Numbered from the stretch's first letter, positions 1 to 9,487 are shown. The stretch: DNA of 64,000 nucleotides from Rhizobium indicum (GCF_005862305.2 NZ_CP054021.1:3947501-4011500), one strand, 5' to 3'. Numbers and translations: made by a program. Notes: generated by a model from the letters alone, not told the origin.

Positions 1-1
1 C

Positions 2-1033
2 CTGTTTGCTGCCGGGGCAGGCATGATGATGGCCTTCCGTTTCGTCCAGGGGATCGGCACCGGCGGCGAGGTCCCGGTCGCCAGCGCCTATATCAACGAG
101 TTGATCGGATCGAAGGGGCGCGGCAAGTTCTTCCTCCTCTATGAGGTCATGTTCCTGCTGGGCCTCGTCGGCGCCGGGCTGATCGGCTACTTCTTGGTGC
201 CGGTTTACGGCTGGAAGGCGATGTTCGTCGTCGGTCTCGTTCCCGCAATCATCATGGTTCCTCTGCGCTGGTTCCTGAAGGAATCACCGCGTTGGCTAGC
301 TGCCAACGGCCGCTATGGCGAAGCAAACGCTATCGTCACCCGCATGGAAGAAAGTGCTCGTGCAGCCGGCAAGGAATTGCCCGAACCGAAGCTCATCCAG
401 GCGCCGGTCCGCCGAAAGTCGGACTGGCGCGAGCTCTTCCAGGGCATTTACCTGAAGCGGACGCTTTCCATCTGGGCAATGTGGTTTACCGCCTATACGG
501 TTGCCAACGGTACGATCACCTGGCTGCCGACCCTGTATCGACAGGTCTTCAACCTCCCGCTTCAAACCAGCATCTTTTATGGGTTCCTGACGTCGGTCGG
601 AGGCGTGATCGCCGCCGTCATCTGCGCGCTGCTCATCGACAAAGTGGGACGCAAGCGCTGGTACACCGGTGCGCTGCTTCTCGCTCCCGTGCCGTTGCTG
701 GCTCTCGCATGGCTCGGCGCGACCTCACCCATCCAGGTCTTGGTTCTAGCCGGCCTCGCTTATGCGATCGTCCAGACCGTCACATTCTCCCTTTACCTGT
801 ACTCGGCAGAGATCTATCCGACGCGCCTCAGGGCATTGGGAACCGGAACCGGCAGCGCCTGGCTTCGCCTGGGATCATCGGCCGGCCCGATCCTCGTCGG
901 TACGGTGATGTCTTCCATGGGCATCCAGTATGTCTTTGCGAGCTTCGCAGCCATTCTGATCGTCGGTGCAATCATCACGATGTTGTTTGCGATAGAAACC
1001 AAGGACCGCGTGTTGGAGGAGCTTTCTCCGTAA
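2..1033 (+). CDS. MFS transporter, 5'-truncated by window edge
   Basis: Inner-membrane major facilitator protein; only the C-terminal part is present because the frame is open from base 2 and the true start lies before the window. The visible 344 residues begin inside the central conserved segment (RFVQGIGTGGE), contain a second-half GxxxDKVGRKRW loop motif (near position 640) and the SAEIYPTRLRALGTG segment typical of sugar and organic-acid porters in this superfamily. Several hydrophobic helices are clear. The substrate cannot be told from sequence; aromatic or organic acid symport is the usual role of close relatives. A hairpin terminator follows. Confidence 0.85.
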   Translation: MFAAGAGMMMAFRFVQGIGTGGEVPVASAYINELIGSKGRGKFFLLYEVMFLLGLVGAGLIGYFLVPVYGWKAMFVVGLVPAIIMVPLRWFLKESPRWLAANGRYGEANAIVTRMEESARAAGKELPEPKLIQAPVRRKSDWRELFQGIYLKRTLSIWAMWFTAYTVANGTITWLPTLYRQVFNLPLQTSIFYGFLTSVGGVIAAVICALLIDKVGRKRWYTGALLLAPVPLLALAWLGATSPIQVLVLAGLAYAIVQTVTFSLYLYSAEIYPTRLRALGTGTGSAWLRLGSSAGPILVGTVMSSMGIQYVFASFAAILIVGAIITMLFAIETKDRVLEELSP

Positions 1034-1064
1034 CGATTGAAAATACGGTCTGATCAACTTTGAG

Positions 1065-1094
1065 CTGGCGGATGAAAATCCGCCAGTTTCATTT
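1065..1094 (+). terminator. Rho-independent terminator of the MFS gene
   Basis: A 9-bp perfect stem CTGGCGGAT/ATCCGCCAG closes a GAAA tetraloop and is followed by TTTCATTT. It starts 32 bases after the MFS stop codon. Confidence 0.8.
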
Positions 1095-1158
1095 GGTCGT
1101 CGTTGAGGGCACTGGGTCGGCGCCGCCGGGAGGTCAAGCGGCGCCGGATGCGGTTTTC

Positions 1159-1467
1159 CTATTCCGGGCAGACTTTGACGCGATAAGGCTCGCCCCAGCG
1201 ATCGTGCCGCCATTCGATATGGCAATAGGACGGCCGGTAATAGGTCCTATAGACGGGATAGGGGCGATAAACAGGATAGGCAGGGTAAACAGGGTAAGCG
1301 GGACGGGCGGCCTCCGACAGCAGGGCGCCGCCTACGACGCCGGCGGCAAGGCCGCCCCAGAAGGCATCGCGTGGACGGGCATCGGCAGTGGTGGCGGTGG
1401 CGAGCGAGGCGCCGGCAAAAGTCAGCGCAATCAGGCCCGTCGCCATGGTTTTATGAAGAACGGACAT
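1159..1467 (-). CDS. Small secreted protein with Tyr/Pro repeats
   Basis: A 102-residue protein with a clear Sec signal peptide (MSVLHKTMATGLIALTFAGA, cleavage probably after TADA near residue 30), a short glycine/alanine hydrophobic segment (GGLAAGVVGGALL) and a run of PVYPAYPVYRPY-type repeats, ending in a region with two cysteines (YCHIEW and VKVCPE). AAGGAAA lies just before the ATG. This architecture is common among small rhizobial envelope proteins of unknown function; no enzymatic motif is visible. The GC-rich palindrome around 1109-1138 after the stop may end the transcript. Confidence 0.75.
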   Translation of the reverse strand: MSVLHKTMATGLIALTFAGASLATATTADARPRDAFWGGLAAGVVGGALLSEAARPAYPVYPAYPVYRPYPVYRTYYRPSYCHIEWRHDRWGEPYRVKVCPE

Positions 1468-1786
1468 GGTATTTTCCTTTCATGGGCATGGCTTCCATAA
1501 AGCCATGCCGCAGACTCGGCCCGGATCGCGGCGGCGCAATGGCCGCGCAAGCGCTTTCGGCATTAAATTTTCGTCATGATTTCAACGGATCCCGACGTCG
1601 AAAGGATTTATGGCGGGCGACCTTTCAGTCTCGTGCAAGCGGGGGCTGGTAATCCCGAATTATCTTCAGCTTGGTGAGCCGGCTTGTAAAATTCCGCTGT
1701 CGAAATTTATGGTTAAAACCTTGTTAAAAGCCTTGGCGTTATAGTTTTTGTAGTCGATATTTCATTCATTGCGGGAGCGATATTTT
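1468..1786. other. Intergenic region between two divergent genes
   Basis: About 320 bases without a convincing gene. It holds a perfect 10-bp hairpin (1485-1494 with 1500-1509, GGCATGGCTT/AAGCCATGCC, 5-base loop) that would lie in the 5' leader of the small secreted protein on the minus strand. The part nearer the kinase gene (1660-1786) is AT-rich and is the likely kinase promoter area. No clear -35/-10 pair could be assigned. Confidence 0.5.
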
Positions 1787-4700
1787 TTGAAATCAGCCGG
1801 GGAACTTCTGGAGTTGGCTTGCCGCCGGATCGCTGATCTGGATACCCCGGCCTATGTCAAGAACAGCGAGCTGCGCTATATCGCCGTCAATGAGGCCTAT
1901 GCCCGCTTTCTAGGCCGCGAGATCTCCGATTTTATCGGCAGGCGCAGCCGCGAGCTTCTCGACCGCCCCGAGGAAGAGGAGCGCGAGGACAAGGAACGCC
2001 GCGCACTGGTGTTCGGCACTGAGGAAAACGCCATCTGCTTCGATGCGGCAGGCCTCGGCCATGAGCGCATCCAGATCGAAAGCTTCTCGCCGTCGCCGGA
2101 TCGGGCCTATGTGCTCGGCATTTTCGAAGTGCGCGAGCCGCCGCGTCGGACGGTTGGCGACCCTGGGATCGCCGGCGATCCTCGGATGACTGGCGACGCC
2201 GGCGGCGCCGCCGATTTCGCCCGCGTGCGCGAGGCGCTGGAACAGCTCGACCAGCCGATCGGCATCTTTGCCGAGGATGGCCGGCCGCTGGTCGTCAACG
2301 CCGCCTATCGCAGCTGCGCAAAGCCCGCGGCTGTCAGCGACACGGCCTGGCACGAGAGCGTCAATGAGCTCGACCTGCTGCGGACCATCCTGGAGGACCT
2401 CCCGGTCGCAGCCTTCGTGCGCGACGAGAAGCATCGCCTCGTCTACGCCAATCAATATTACGAGACCTTCAGCGGCCATAGCCGTTCCCGGGTCCTTGGG
2501 ATGACCGAACACGAAATGTTCGGTCCGGACGGGGGCGAGGCGATCTACCAGGAAAACCTGCTGGCGTTGCAGGGAGGCAGGTCGAAGGAGATCGAAAGCC
2601 TGCTGCCGAGCAAGGACGGCCATATCTATTCCGTCCTCTCGCGCGTCAACCGCGTCGTGACAGCGGATGGTCGGCCCTATGTCGTCGGCTCCTTTTCAGA
2701 CATCTCGCCACTCAAGGAACGAGAGAAGGCGCTGATCGAGGCGCAGAAACACGAAGAGGTGCTGCACCGGGATATAGAGAATATCCTGCGCTCGCTACCG
2801 GTCGGCGTGCTGATCCTCGATAACGATCACCGGATCCTCTACGTCAACGACGAGTTCTACGGCATCTGGGAGCTGCCACTCGACGATCCCTTCGACGGCC
2901 GCCCCTTCATCGACGTCATCCACCGCAATTATGAGCTCGGTCGCTACGACGGCACGCAGACGCCCGAGGAGATCTACGATTTCCGCAAGCACCTGTTCGA
3001 GACCGAGGAGCCCGAGCCGATCGAGCTCGGCTGGGCGGGCGGCAAATCCGTCATCTTCGATAGCCGCCGTATCTCGAACGACCGGATCCTGCTCACCTAT
3101 GCCGACATCACGGCCGTGCGTGAGCGGGAAAAGGAGATCCACGAGGCCCGCGCCGCGCTGGAGCGGCTCGGCGAAATGATGCGCGATGCGACCCATGCCA
3201 TGCCGCAGGGCCTGGCCATCGTTCAAGACGGCATCATCAAGATGTCCAACGAGGCGCTTTCTGACATCCTGCAGATTCCGGCCACCTATCTCGAGCCTGG
3301 CGAGAGCTGGATTGGCATGTTCGAATTTTGCGCGGCGCGTGGCGATTTCCATGATGCGGCGGTCGAAATCCTGCAGGGCTGGCGCGACAATATCGCGGCC
3401 AGGCTGCCGATTTCCACCGTCTTCCATGTCGGCGGCGAGCGCTGGGTGAACATGGATGCGACGGTCAGCAAGGGGCAACACTGGGTGGCGCTTTTTACCG
3501 ACGTCACCGAGCTCAAGGGCCGCGAGGAGGAGCTACGCCAGCTGCTGTCGCGCGCCGAAGCCGCCGATCGCGCCAAATCCGAATTCCTCGCCAATATGAG
3601 CCATGAGATCCGCACACCGATGAACGGCGTGCTTGGGATGGCGGAACTGCTTGCGAAGACCAACCTCGATACGCGCCAGAAGACCTTCGTCGATATCATC
3701 GTCAAGTCGGGCAACGCGCTGCTGACGATCATCAACGATATCCTCGACTTCTCGAAGATCGATGCCGGGCAGATGAAACTGCGCAAAGCCGCCTTCGATA
3801 TCACCGAAGCGGTGGAGGACGTGGCGACACTCTTGTCCTCGCACGCCGCCGAGAAGAACATCGAACTCCTGGTGCGGGCCGCACCCGACCTGCCCGCCGC
3901 CGTGATCGGCGACGCCGGGCGTTTCCGCCAGATCGTTACCAATCTTGTCGGTAACGCCGTCAAGTTCACCGAGCGCGGCCATGTCTTCGTCGATGTCGGC
4001 TTCCAGCCGGCGGCCGGCGGCGAGATCATGGCGTGCATCCGCATCGAGGATACCGGCATCGGCATTCCGTCGGAGAAGCTCGAATCGGTCTTTGATAAAT
4101 TCTCGCAGGTGGACGCCTCGTCGACCCGGCGGCATGAAGGAACCGGCCTCGGTCTTGCGATCACCGCCGGGCTCGTCGACCTTTTCGGCGGTTATCTCAA
4201 CGTCGAAAGCGAATGGGGCAAGGGCTCCGTCTTCACTATCAACCTGCCGTTTCCGGTGGCGGCCGCCCGCCTTGAGCCGAAGCCGTTGCCGATCAACGTG
4301 CAGGGCGCGCGTATCCTCGTCGTCGACGACAATGAAGTAAACCGGCGAATCCTCACCGAGCAGCTATCTCTCTGGGGCTTCGACGGCGTGGCCGCAGAAG
4401 GCGGCGGCACCGGGCTTGCGATCCTGGAAGCGGCGGCCGGCCTCGGCGTTACCGTCGATGCCGTCGTGCTCGACTATCACATGCCTGATATGAACGGCGC
4501 CGATGTCGCGCGCCGGCTGCGCGCCGACCCTCGCTTCGTCGAACTGCCGATCATCTTCCTGACGTCGATGGATATTTCGGGCACCGAAAAGGAATTCGCG
4601 GCGCTGAACGGCCACGCGCATCTGATGAAGCCGGCGCGCGCCAACGTGCTGCGCAACACCGTCGTTGAAGTGGTGCGCGCCAGCCGCGTCAAGCAGGCTT

Positions 4701-5176
4701 CCGAGGCCGAGATTGCCCGGCTGCAGACGGAAGTGGCCGTGCCGGCGCCTGCGCCGCAGAAACGGGCCGCTGAATTCGTCGACGTGCTCGTTGCCGAGGA
4801 CAACGAGGTCAACCAGATCGTCTTCACCCAGATCCTGCAAGGCACGGGTCTTTCCTTCCTCGTCGTGGACAATGGCGAGGAAGCAGTCGCCGCCTGGGAG
4901 CGGCATACGCCGCGCATCATCATGATGGACGTCTCAATGCCCGTCATGAACGGCCATCAAGCCACCCAGACGATCCGCGAACGCGAAAAGGGGCAGGGGC
5001 ACCGGGTGCCGATCATCGGCGTTACCGCCCATGCGCTCGAAAGCGACCGCGAACTCTGTCTCGATGCCGGCATGGACGACTACATGTCGAAGCCGATCAG
5101 CCCCGAACTGCTCGAGGAAAAAATCCGCCAGTGGCTCGGAACGAGCGAGCAACTGCCGGAGCGCACCAGCTACTGA
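1787..5176 (+). CDS. Soluble multi-PAS hybrid sensor histidine kinase
   Basis: A 1129-residue cytoplasmic signalling kinase without transmembrane segments. Order of domains: about five PAS-like sensor modules (residues about 10-95, 140-175, 200-315, 340-455, 470-580), a HisKA dimerisation domain with the phospho-acceptor His near 606 (NMSHEIRTP), a HATPase domain with DTGIGIP and GTGLGL boxes, and two receiver domains with Asp near 896 (VVLDYHMPDMNG) and 1048 (IMMDVSMPVMNG). There is no HPt domain, so phosphate must pass to a separate HPt protein. The start was set at TTG 1787 because GGGAG sits 9 bases upstream; another in-frame TTG at 1769 lacks such a site. The ligand is unknown, and no partner regulator is adjacent. 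Confidence 0.9.
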   Translation: MKSAGELLELACRRIADLDTPAYVKNSELRYIAVNEAYARFLGREISDFIGRRSRELLDRPEEEEREDKERRALVFGTEENAICFDAAGLGHERIQIESFSPSPDRAYVLGIFEVREPPRRTVGDPGIAGDPRMTGDAGGAADFARVREALEQLDQPIGIFAEDGRPLVVNAAYRSCAKPAAVSDTAWHESVNELDLLRTILEDLPVAAFVRDEKHRLVYANQYYETFSGHSRSRVLGMTEHEMFGPDGGEAIYQENLLALQGGRSKEIESLLPSKDGHIYSVLSRVNRVVTADGRPYVVGSFSDISPLKEREKALIEAQKHEEVLHRDIENILRSLPVGVLILDNDHRILYVNDEFYGIWELPLDDPFDGRPFIDVIHRNYELGRYDGTQTPEEIYDFRKHLFETEEPEPIELGWAGGKSVIFDSRRISNDRILLTYADITAVREREKEIHEARAALERLGEMMRDATHAMPQGLAIVQDGIIKMSNEALSDILQIPATYLEPGESWIGMFEFCAARGDFHDAAVEILQGWRDNIAARLPISTVFHVGGERWVNMDATVSKGQHWVALFTDVTELKGREEELRQLLSRAEAADRAKSEFLANMSHEIRTPMNGVLGMAELLAKTNLDTRQKTFVDIIVKSGNALLTIINDILDFSKIDAGQMKLRKAAFDITEAVEDVATLLSSHAAEKNIELLVRAAPDLPAAVIGDAGRFRQIVTNLVGNAVKFTERGHVFVDVGFQPAAGGEIMACIRIEDTGIGIPSEKLESVFDKFSQVDASSTRRHEGTGLGLAITAGLVDLFGGYLNVESEWGKGSVFTINLPFPVAAARLEPKPLPINVQGARILVVDDNEVNRRILTEQLSLWGFDGVAAEGGGTGLAILEAAAGLGVTVDAVVLDYHMPDMNGADVARRLRADPRFVELPIIFLTSMDISGTEKEFAALNGHAHLMKPARANVLRNTVVEVVRASRVKQASEAEIARLQTEVAVPAPAPQKRAAEFVDVLVAEDNEVNQIVFTQILQGTGLSFLVVDNGEEAVAAWERHTPRIIMMDVSMPVMNGHQATQTIREREKGQGHRVPIIGVTAHALESDRELCLDAGMDDYMSKPISPELLEEKIRQWLGTSEQLPERTSY

Positions 5177-5221
5177 TCTCCGGATAATTTTTATGAACGG
5201 CGATGGTTAGTGGGTAGCGCT

Positions 5222-5950
5222 TCAGCGCCCAATATTTTTTACGCCGCAGAGCATTTCGCGCTTGCCGGCAAAGCCCTTGCGGCGCTCAACGGCAAAACCT
5301 GCGGCGATGAGGTTGCGGCGCACGAAGCCCGCCGCCGCATAGGTGGCGAAGGTGCCGCCGGCTGTGCTTTTCTCGCAGATGAGCCGCATCAGTTCCTCCG
5401 ACCACATATCGCTGTTGCGCGATGGGGCGAAGCCGTCGAGATACCAGGCGTCGAAGCCGCGCTTGGCTGCCGCGACGCCCTGCAAAGCATGACCGCAGAC
5501 CACGCGGAGCGTCGTCTGGGCATCGAGATCGAGCTCAACGATGCCATCAGGTGCTTGCGGCCACGCCGCCATCAGCGCTTCGCGTTCTGCATCGATCTCC
5601 GGCCAGTGCGACAGCGCCCGGCCGATTTCTTCGCCGCGCATCGGGTGGAGTTCGAAGGAGATGAAATGCAGGTGCTGGCCGTCTGCACGGTGGAGTTTCC
5701 ATTGCCGCCAGGTCTCGGCGAAGTTCAGCCCGGTGCCGAAGCCGAGCTCGCCGATCAGGAATCGCTGCCGCCCGTTCCAGCGCTCCGGCAGGCCATTGCC
5801 GGCGAGAAAAACGTGGCCGCATTCCAGCCGCCCGTCGGTCTGACAATAAAAATGATCGCCAAAGGCCATGGAATAGGGCATATCGCCGTCGCGCCATTCG
5901 AGCGGCTGCGGCGCGCCTGCGCCAATCTGATCGGGGTTCACGTCTGTCAT
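5222..5950 (-). CDS. mnmD: tRNA 5-aminomethyl-2-thiouridine methyltransferase (MnmD)
   Basis: A 242-residue stand-alone SAM-dependent methyltransferase that would convert nm5(s2)U34 to mnm5(s2)U34 in tRNA wobble positions, the job of the N-terminal MnmC1 half of E. coli MnmC. The SAM loop IGELGFGTGLNF (near residue 87), the EXXP-type FELHPM segment and the characteristic DAWYLDGFAPSRNSDMW motif are present. The gene diverges from the FAD oxidoreductase gene at 5949, and the two ATG codons share two bases, so the halves that are fused in enterics are here separate and head to head. Confidence 0.9.
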   Translation of the reverse strand: MTDVNPDQIGAGAPQPLEWRDGDMPYSMAFGDHFYCQTDGRLECGHVFLAGNGLPERWNGRQRFLIGELGFGTGLNFAETWRQWKLHRADGQHLHFISFELHPMRGEEIGRALSHWPEIDAEREALMAAWPQAPDGIVELDLDAQTTLRVVCGHALQGVAAAKRGFDAWYLDGFAPSRNSDMWSEELMRLICEKSTAGGTFATYAAAGFVRRNLIAAGFAVERRKGFAGKREMLCGVKNIGR

Positions 5951-7127
5951 GGAAAAAGCCGATAGTCCTCGGCCGGTCTCAGGTCAATCGTCCTCAGAAT
6001 TGCTGATCGTCGGCGGCGGCATCATGGGGCTCTGGGCGGCCGTCCATGCCGAGCGCCGGGGCATCCGTGCCGTTATTGCCGACGCCGGCAGGTTGGGCGA
6101 AGGTGCAAGCGGCGGCCTGCTCGGCGCGTTGATGCCGCATATGCCGGACCGGTGGTCGGAGAAGAAGCAGTTTCAGTTCGATGCGCTGGTCTCGCTCGAA
6201 GCCGAGATCGCCGTGCTCGAAGCCGAGACCGGACTTTCTGCCGGCTACCGCCGTTCCGGACGGCTGATCCCGCTGCCGAAGCCCCATCTCAACACAATAG
6301 CGCGCGGCCATTTCGAGGACGCCGAACGCCATTGGCGGGCGGGCGAACGTCGCTTCCACTGGCATGTGGTCGACGGGCCTGATGTAGACGGTTGGATCGA
6401 GGCGTCTGCCGGCGAGAGCGGCTTCGTGCATGACACGCTCGCCGCCCGCGTTGCTCCCCGCTTGCTGGTCGCAGCGCTCATCGCCTTCCTGCGGCGGGCA
6501 AAGCATGTTCGCATCCTGGAGCATGCGACGGTTGCCGGCCTCGATCCCGATTGCGGTACGGCCGAAATCAACGGCGAAACCATTGTTTTCAGTCACTGCA
6601 TCCTGGCTGCCGGCCATCAGTCCTTTCCGTTGTTGCAAGGTCTGACGCCGGGGCTGAAACAACCGCTCGGCCAGCCGGTCAAGGGGCAGGCGGCATTATT
6701 GAAAGCCGATATCGACCCGGCGCTGCCGACGATCTTCCTCGACGGGCTCTATGTCGTCGCGCATGAGGGCGGGCACGCGGCAATCGGAAGCACCAGCGAG
6801 AACCGCTTTGACGATCCTACATCCACCGACGTCCAGCTCGACGTGCTGATCGAGGCGGCACGGGGCATCGTACCGACGCTTCGCGACGCCCCTGTTATCG
6901 AGCGCTGGGCCGGGCTTCGCCCGAAGGCGATCGATCGGGATCCGATGATCGGCCGCCATCCCGACCACCGGCGCCTGATCGCGCTGACCGGCGGCTTCAA
7001 GGTCAGCTTCGGCCTCGCCCACCGGCTGGCGGAGGCGGCGATATGTATCGCAGGCGATACAGACTGCGGATTTTTGCTGCCGGAAAGCTTCGCAATTTCA
7101 AGCCACATCGCGGCGGCTTCACGTTAA
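5949..7127 (+). CDS. FAD-dependent oxidoreductase, MnmC2-like
   Basis: A 392-residue DAO-family flavoenzyme. The dinucleotide-binding fold LLIVGGGIMGLWAA lies near residue 18, and GASGGLLGALMPHMPDRW and WAGLRPKAIDRDPMIG are typical of the MnmC C-terminal half, which removes the carboxymethyl group of cmnm5U34. Placement directly divergent from mnmD, with overlapping starts, supports that role strongly, although generic glycine-oxidase activity cannot be excluded from sequence alone. A perfect 17-base palindrome (7118-7134, TTCACGTTAAACGTGAA) spans the stop codon and could form a hairpin at the mRNA end. Confidence 0.8.
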   Translation: MEKADSPRPVSGQSSSELLIVGGGIMGLWAAVHAERRGIRAVIADAGRLGEGASGGLLGALMPHMPDRWSEKKQFQFDALVSLEAEIAVLEAETGLSAGYRRSGRLIPLPKPHLNTIARGHFEDAERHWRAGERRFHWHVVDGPDVDGWIEASAGESGFVHDTLAARVAPRLLVAALIAFLRRAKHVRILEHATVAGLDPDCGTAEINGETIVFSHCILAAGHQSFPLLQGLTPGLKQPLGQPVKGQAALLKADIDPALPTIFLDGLYVVAHEGGHAAIGSTSENRFDDPTSTDVQLDVLIEAARGIVPTLRDAPVIERWAGLRPKAIDRDPMIGRHPDHRRLIALTGGFKVSFGLAHRLAEAAICIAGDTDCGFLLPESFAISSHIAAASR

Positions 7128-7241
7128 ACGTGAATTAGACGCCGCTGCGTTTCGTTATTCTGTCATGCAAATCACCTATCTGCTTGCGCATCGACAGCGC
7201 CGGATCTGAACGGTGCTCACTTCCTTGATGGAGGAAATTGC

Positions 7242-7949
7242 ATGCGCTATGCCATTTGCTTCACGCCTCCGGCGAGCGACCCGTTGTCGCTCGTGGCCGC
7301 CAATTGGCTTGGCCGAAACGTGTTTTCGGGCGATATGATGGAGCCTCCGGCAGTTCGTGGCCTCGGTATTCACGAGATCGCCTTCCATACCGCCGTGCCG
7401 CGGCGCTACGGCTTTCACGGTGTTTTGAAGGCGCCCTTTCATCTGTCCCACGACATGCCCGAATCGCAACTCCTGCGCGATCTGATGCGTTTTTCCGGGA
7501 CCTTCGTTCCCTTTCAGATTCCGCGTATCGAAGTCGCCCGGCTCGGCAATTTCTACAGCCTGCTGCCGAGCACTCCCTGCGAGCAGATCCAGTATCTCGC
7601 CTCGGCGATCGTGCAGGAATTCGATCGTTTTCGCGCACCGCTCAGCGAGGCCGAGATCGAACGCAGCGATCCGGACGGGCTGTCGGCGACGCAATTTTCC
7701 AATCTGCATCGCTGGGGCAATCCCTATGTGATGGAGGAGTTCCGCTTCCATATGCCTGTGACAGGCCCCGTCAACGCGATCGACATGCCGCGCATCGAGC
7801 CGGTGTTGCGGACGATCTTCGAGCCTGTCCTCTGCGAACCTGTAATGGTTTCCAACGTTGCCCTGATGATCGAAGAGGGCACTGGCGGTCCTTTCCGCGT
7901 TCACTCGCTGCATCCGATGGGCAAGGTCAGCGCGCGCAAAATCGCTTGA
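7242..7949 (+). CDS. DUF1045 protein, 2H phosphoesterase-like
   Basis: A 235-residue protein of the DUF1045 family (often labelled 'putative phosphonate metabolism protein'), with the conserved RRYGFHGVLKAPFHL segment and a second conserved stretch FRVHSLHPMGK near the C-terminus. The family is related to 2H (two-histidine) phosphoesterases. GGAGG lies 7 bases before the ATG. It heads a run of purine-catabolism genes rather than phosphonate genes, suggesting a role in nucleobase or ureide metabolism here; the actual substrate is unknown. A 114-base gap separates it from puuE, so it could be a separate unit. Confidence 0.75.
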   Translation: MRYAICFTPPASDPLSLVAANWLGRNVFSGDMMEPPAVRGLGIHEIAFHTAVPRRYGFHGVLKAPFHLSHDMPESQLLRDLMRFSGTFVPFQIPRIEVARLGNFYSLLPSTPCEQIQYLASAIVQEFDRFRAPLSEAEIERSDPDGLSATQFSNLHRWGNPYVMEEFRFHMPVTGPVNAIDMPRIEPVLRTIFEPVLCEPVMVSNVALMIEEGTGGPFRVHSLHPMGKVSARKIA

Positions 7950-8063
7950 ATCTGCTGATGAGCTAAAGGCTTGTGCCGTAAACGCAAATCCGGCCGAGCA
8001 GTTTCCGTCTCGACATTCCGGCTGCGGATGCTACCGTTCCCCGTCTTTTCAGAAGGTGATTTG

Positions 8064-8987
8064 ATGGTATCCGAGACTTATCCGCGCAATCTCGTCGGTT
8101 ACGGGCGTCTGACGCCCGATCCGAAATGGCCGGACGAGGCACGCGTCGCCGTGCAGTTCGTCGTCAACTACGAGGAGGGCGGCGAAAGCTCGATCCTCGA
8201 CGGAGATCCGGCTTCCGAAAACCTGTTGTCGGAGATCGTCGGTGCGGCCGCCTGGCCAGGGCAGCGCAACCTCAACATGGAATCGATCTATGAGTATGGT
8301 TCGCGTGCCGGCTTCTGGCGGCTCTGGCGAATGTTCACCGATCTCAAGGTGCAGGCGACCGTCTACGGCGTAACGCTGGCGATGGCCCGCAACCCCGAGG
8401 CCGTCGCTGCGATGAAGGAGGCCGGCTGGGAGATCGCCAGCCACGGCTACCGCTGGCTGGAATATAAGGATTTTCCCGAAGATCTGGAGCGCAAGCATAT
8501 CCTCGAAGCCGTGCGCCTGCACACCGAACTCACCGGCGAGCGGCCCTACGGCATGTATCAGGGCAAGCCTTCCGACAATACGCTTCGGCTGGTGCAGGAG
8601 GAGGGCGGTTTCCTCTATTCCTCCGATTCCTATGCCGATGACCTGCCCTATTGGGTGAAGGGCGTCGACGGGAAACCCTTCCTGATCATCCCCTATACGC
8701 TCGAAACCAACGACATGCGTTTTGCGACGCCGCAGGGCTTCAATGCCGGCGATCAGTTCTTCACCTATCTGAAGGACGCTTTCGACACGCTTTATGAGGA
8801 AGGCAAGGCGGGCAGCCCAAAGATGATGTCGGTCGGATTGCATTGCCGCCTCGTCGGACGTCCCGGCCGGGCGGCAGCGCTGAAGCGCTTCATCGAATAT
8901 GTGCTGAAGCATGACAAGGTCTGGATTCCGCGCCGCATCGAGATCGCCGAGCATTGGCACAAGCATCATCAGCCGGAAGCGCTCTGA
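8064..8987 (+). CDS. puuE: Allantoinase PuuE
   Basis: A 307-residue cytoplasmic allantoinase of the polysaccharide-deacetylase (NodB-like) fold, hydrolysing allantoin to allantoate. Family marks are the N-terminal YPRNLVGYGRLTPDPKWP, VNYEEGGE, EIASHGYRW and LHCRLVGRPGRA segments. ATG 8064 was chosen because AGAAGG sits about 8 bases upstream; the open frame continues further upstream without a better start. Its last base overlaps the uraD start (TGATG junction), so the two are translationally coupled. It acts one step after UraD in urate degradation. Confidence 0.93.
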   Translation: MVSETYPRNLVGYGRLTPDPKWPDEARVAVQFVVNYEEGGESSILDGDPASENLLSEIVGAAAWPGQRNLNMESIYEYGSRAGFWRLWRMFTDLKVQATVYGVTLAMARNPEAVAAMKEAGWEIASHGYRWLEYKDFPEDLERKHILEAVRLHTELTGERPYGMYQGKPSDNTLRLVQEEGGFLYSSDSYADDLPYWVKGVDGKPFLIIPYTLETNDMRFATPQGFNAGDQFFTYLKDAFDTLYEEGKAGSPKMMSVGLHCRLVGRPGRAAALKRFIEYVLKHDKVWIPRRIEIAEHWHKHHQPEAL

Positions 8988-9487
8988 TGATGTCGCGCGA
9001 GGATTTCGTCTCCCGCTTCGGCGGCGTCTTTGAACATTCGCCTTTCATCGCCGAGCGCGCCTATGACGCCGGCCAGGTGCCGGAGCCGCTGACGGCGGCC
9101 GGCGTGCATGCGTCGCTAACCGCTGTCTTCCAGGCGGCAAGCCCGCAGGAGCGCCTCGGCGTGCTCAGCGCCCATCCTGACCTTGCCGGGCGCCTCGCGA
9201 TAGCGGGCGAACTCACCGAAGACAGCCGGAAGGAGCAATCCGGCGCCGGTCTCGACCGCCTGACCCCGGCCGAACATGCCCGCTTCACCGAACTCAATTC
9301 GGCCTATGTCGAAAAATTCGGCTTTCCCTTCATCATTGCGGTCAAGGGGCTCGGCAAGGACGATATCCTGTCGGCCTTCGAAACACGGATCGGCAATGGC
9401 AGGGACGAAGAATTTGCGACCGCGACGGCGCAAGTCGAGCGGATCGCGCTGCTGCGCCTGACGACGATGCTGCCGGAGGCTGAATGA
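8987..9487 (+). CDS. uraD: OHCU decarboxylase
   Basis: A 166-residue 2-oxo-4-hydroxy-4-carboxy-5-ureidoimidazoline decarboxylase, which makes S-allantoin from the unstable product of UraH. Visible family motifs are FVSRFGGVFEHSPFIAERAY, the LSAHPDLAGRLA segment with the catalytic His, an EQSGAGLDRLTP segment and FGFPFIIAVKG. Length fits the family. The start ATG overlaps the puuE stop by one base, and its own end overlaps the next ORF by four bases (ATGA), showing tight operon packing. Confidence 0.93.
   Translation: MMSREDFVSRFGGVFEHSPFIAERAYDAGQVPEPLTAAGVHASLTAVFQAASPQERLGVLSAHPDLAGRLAIAGELTEDSRKEQSGAGLDRLTPAEHARFTELNSAYVEKFGFPFIIAVKGLGKDDILSAFETRIGNGRDEEFATATAQVERIALLRLTTMLPEAE

Noticed and set aside
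1240..1310. Short tandem-like repeats (GGATAGGCAGGGTAAACAGGGTAA) resembling CRISPR or minisatellite
   Set aside because: They code for the PVYPAYPVYRPY repeats of the small secreted protein on the minus strand; there are no regular repeats and spacers.
5210..5965. 251-codon plus-strand ORF antisense to mnmD
   Set aside because: No motif; the minus strand holds all MnmD signatures.
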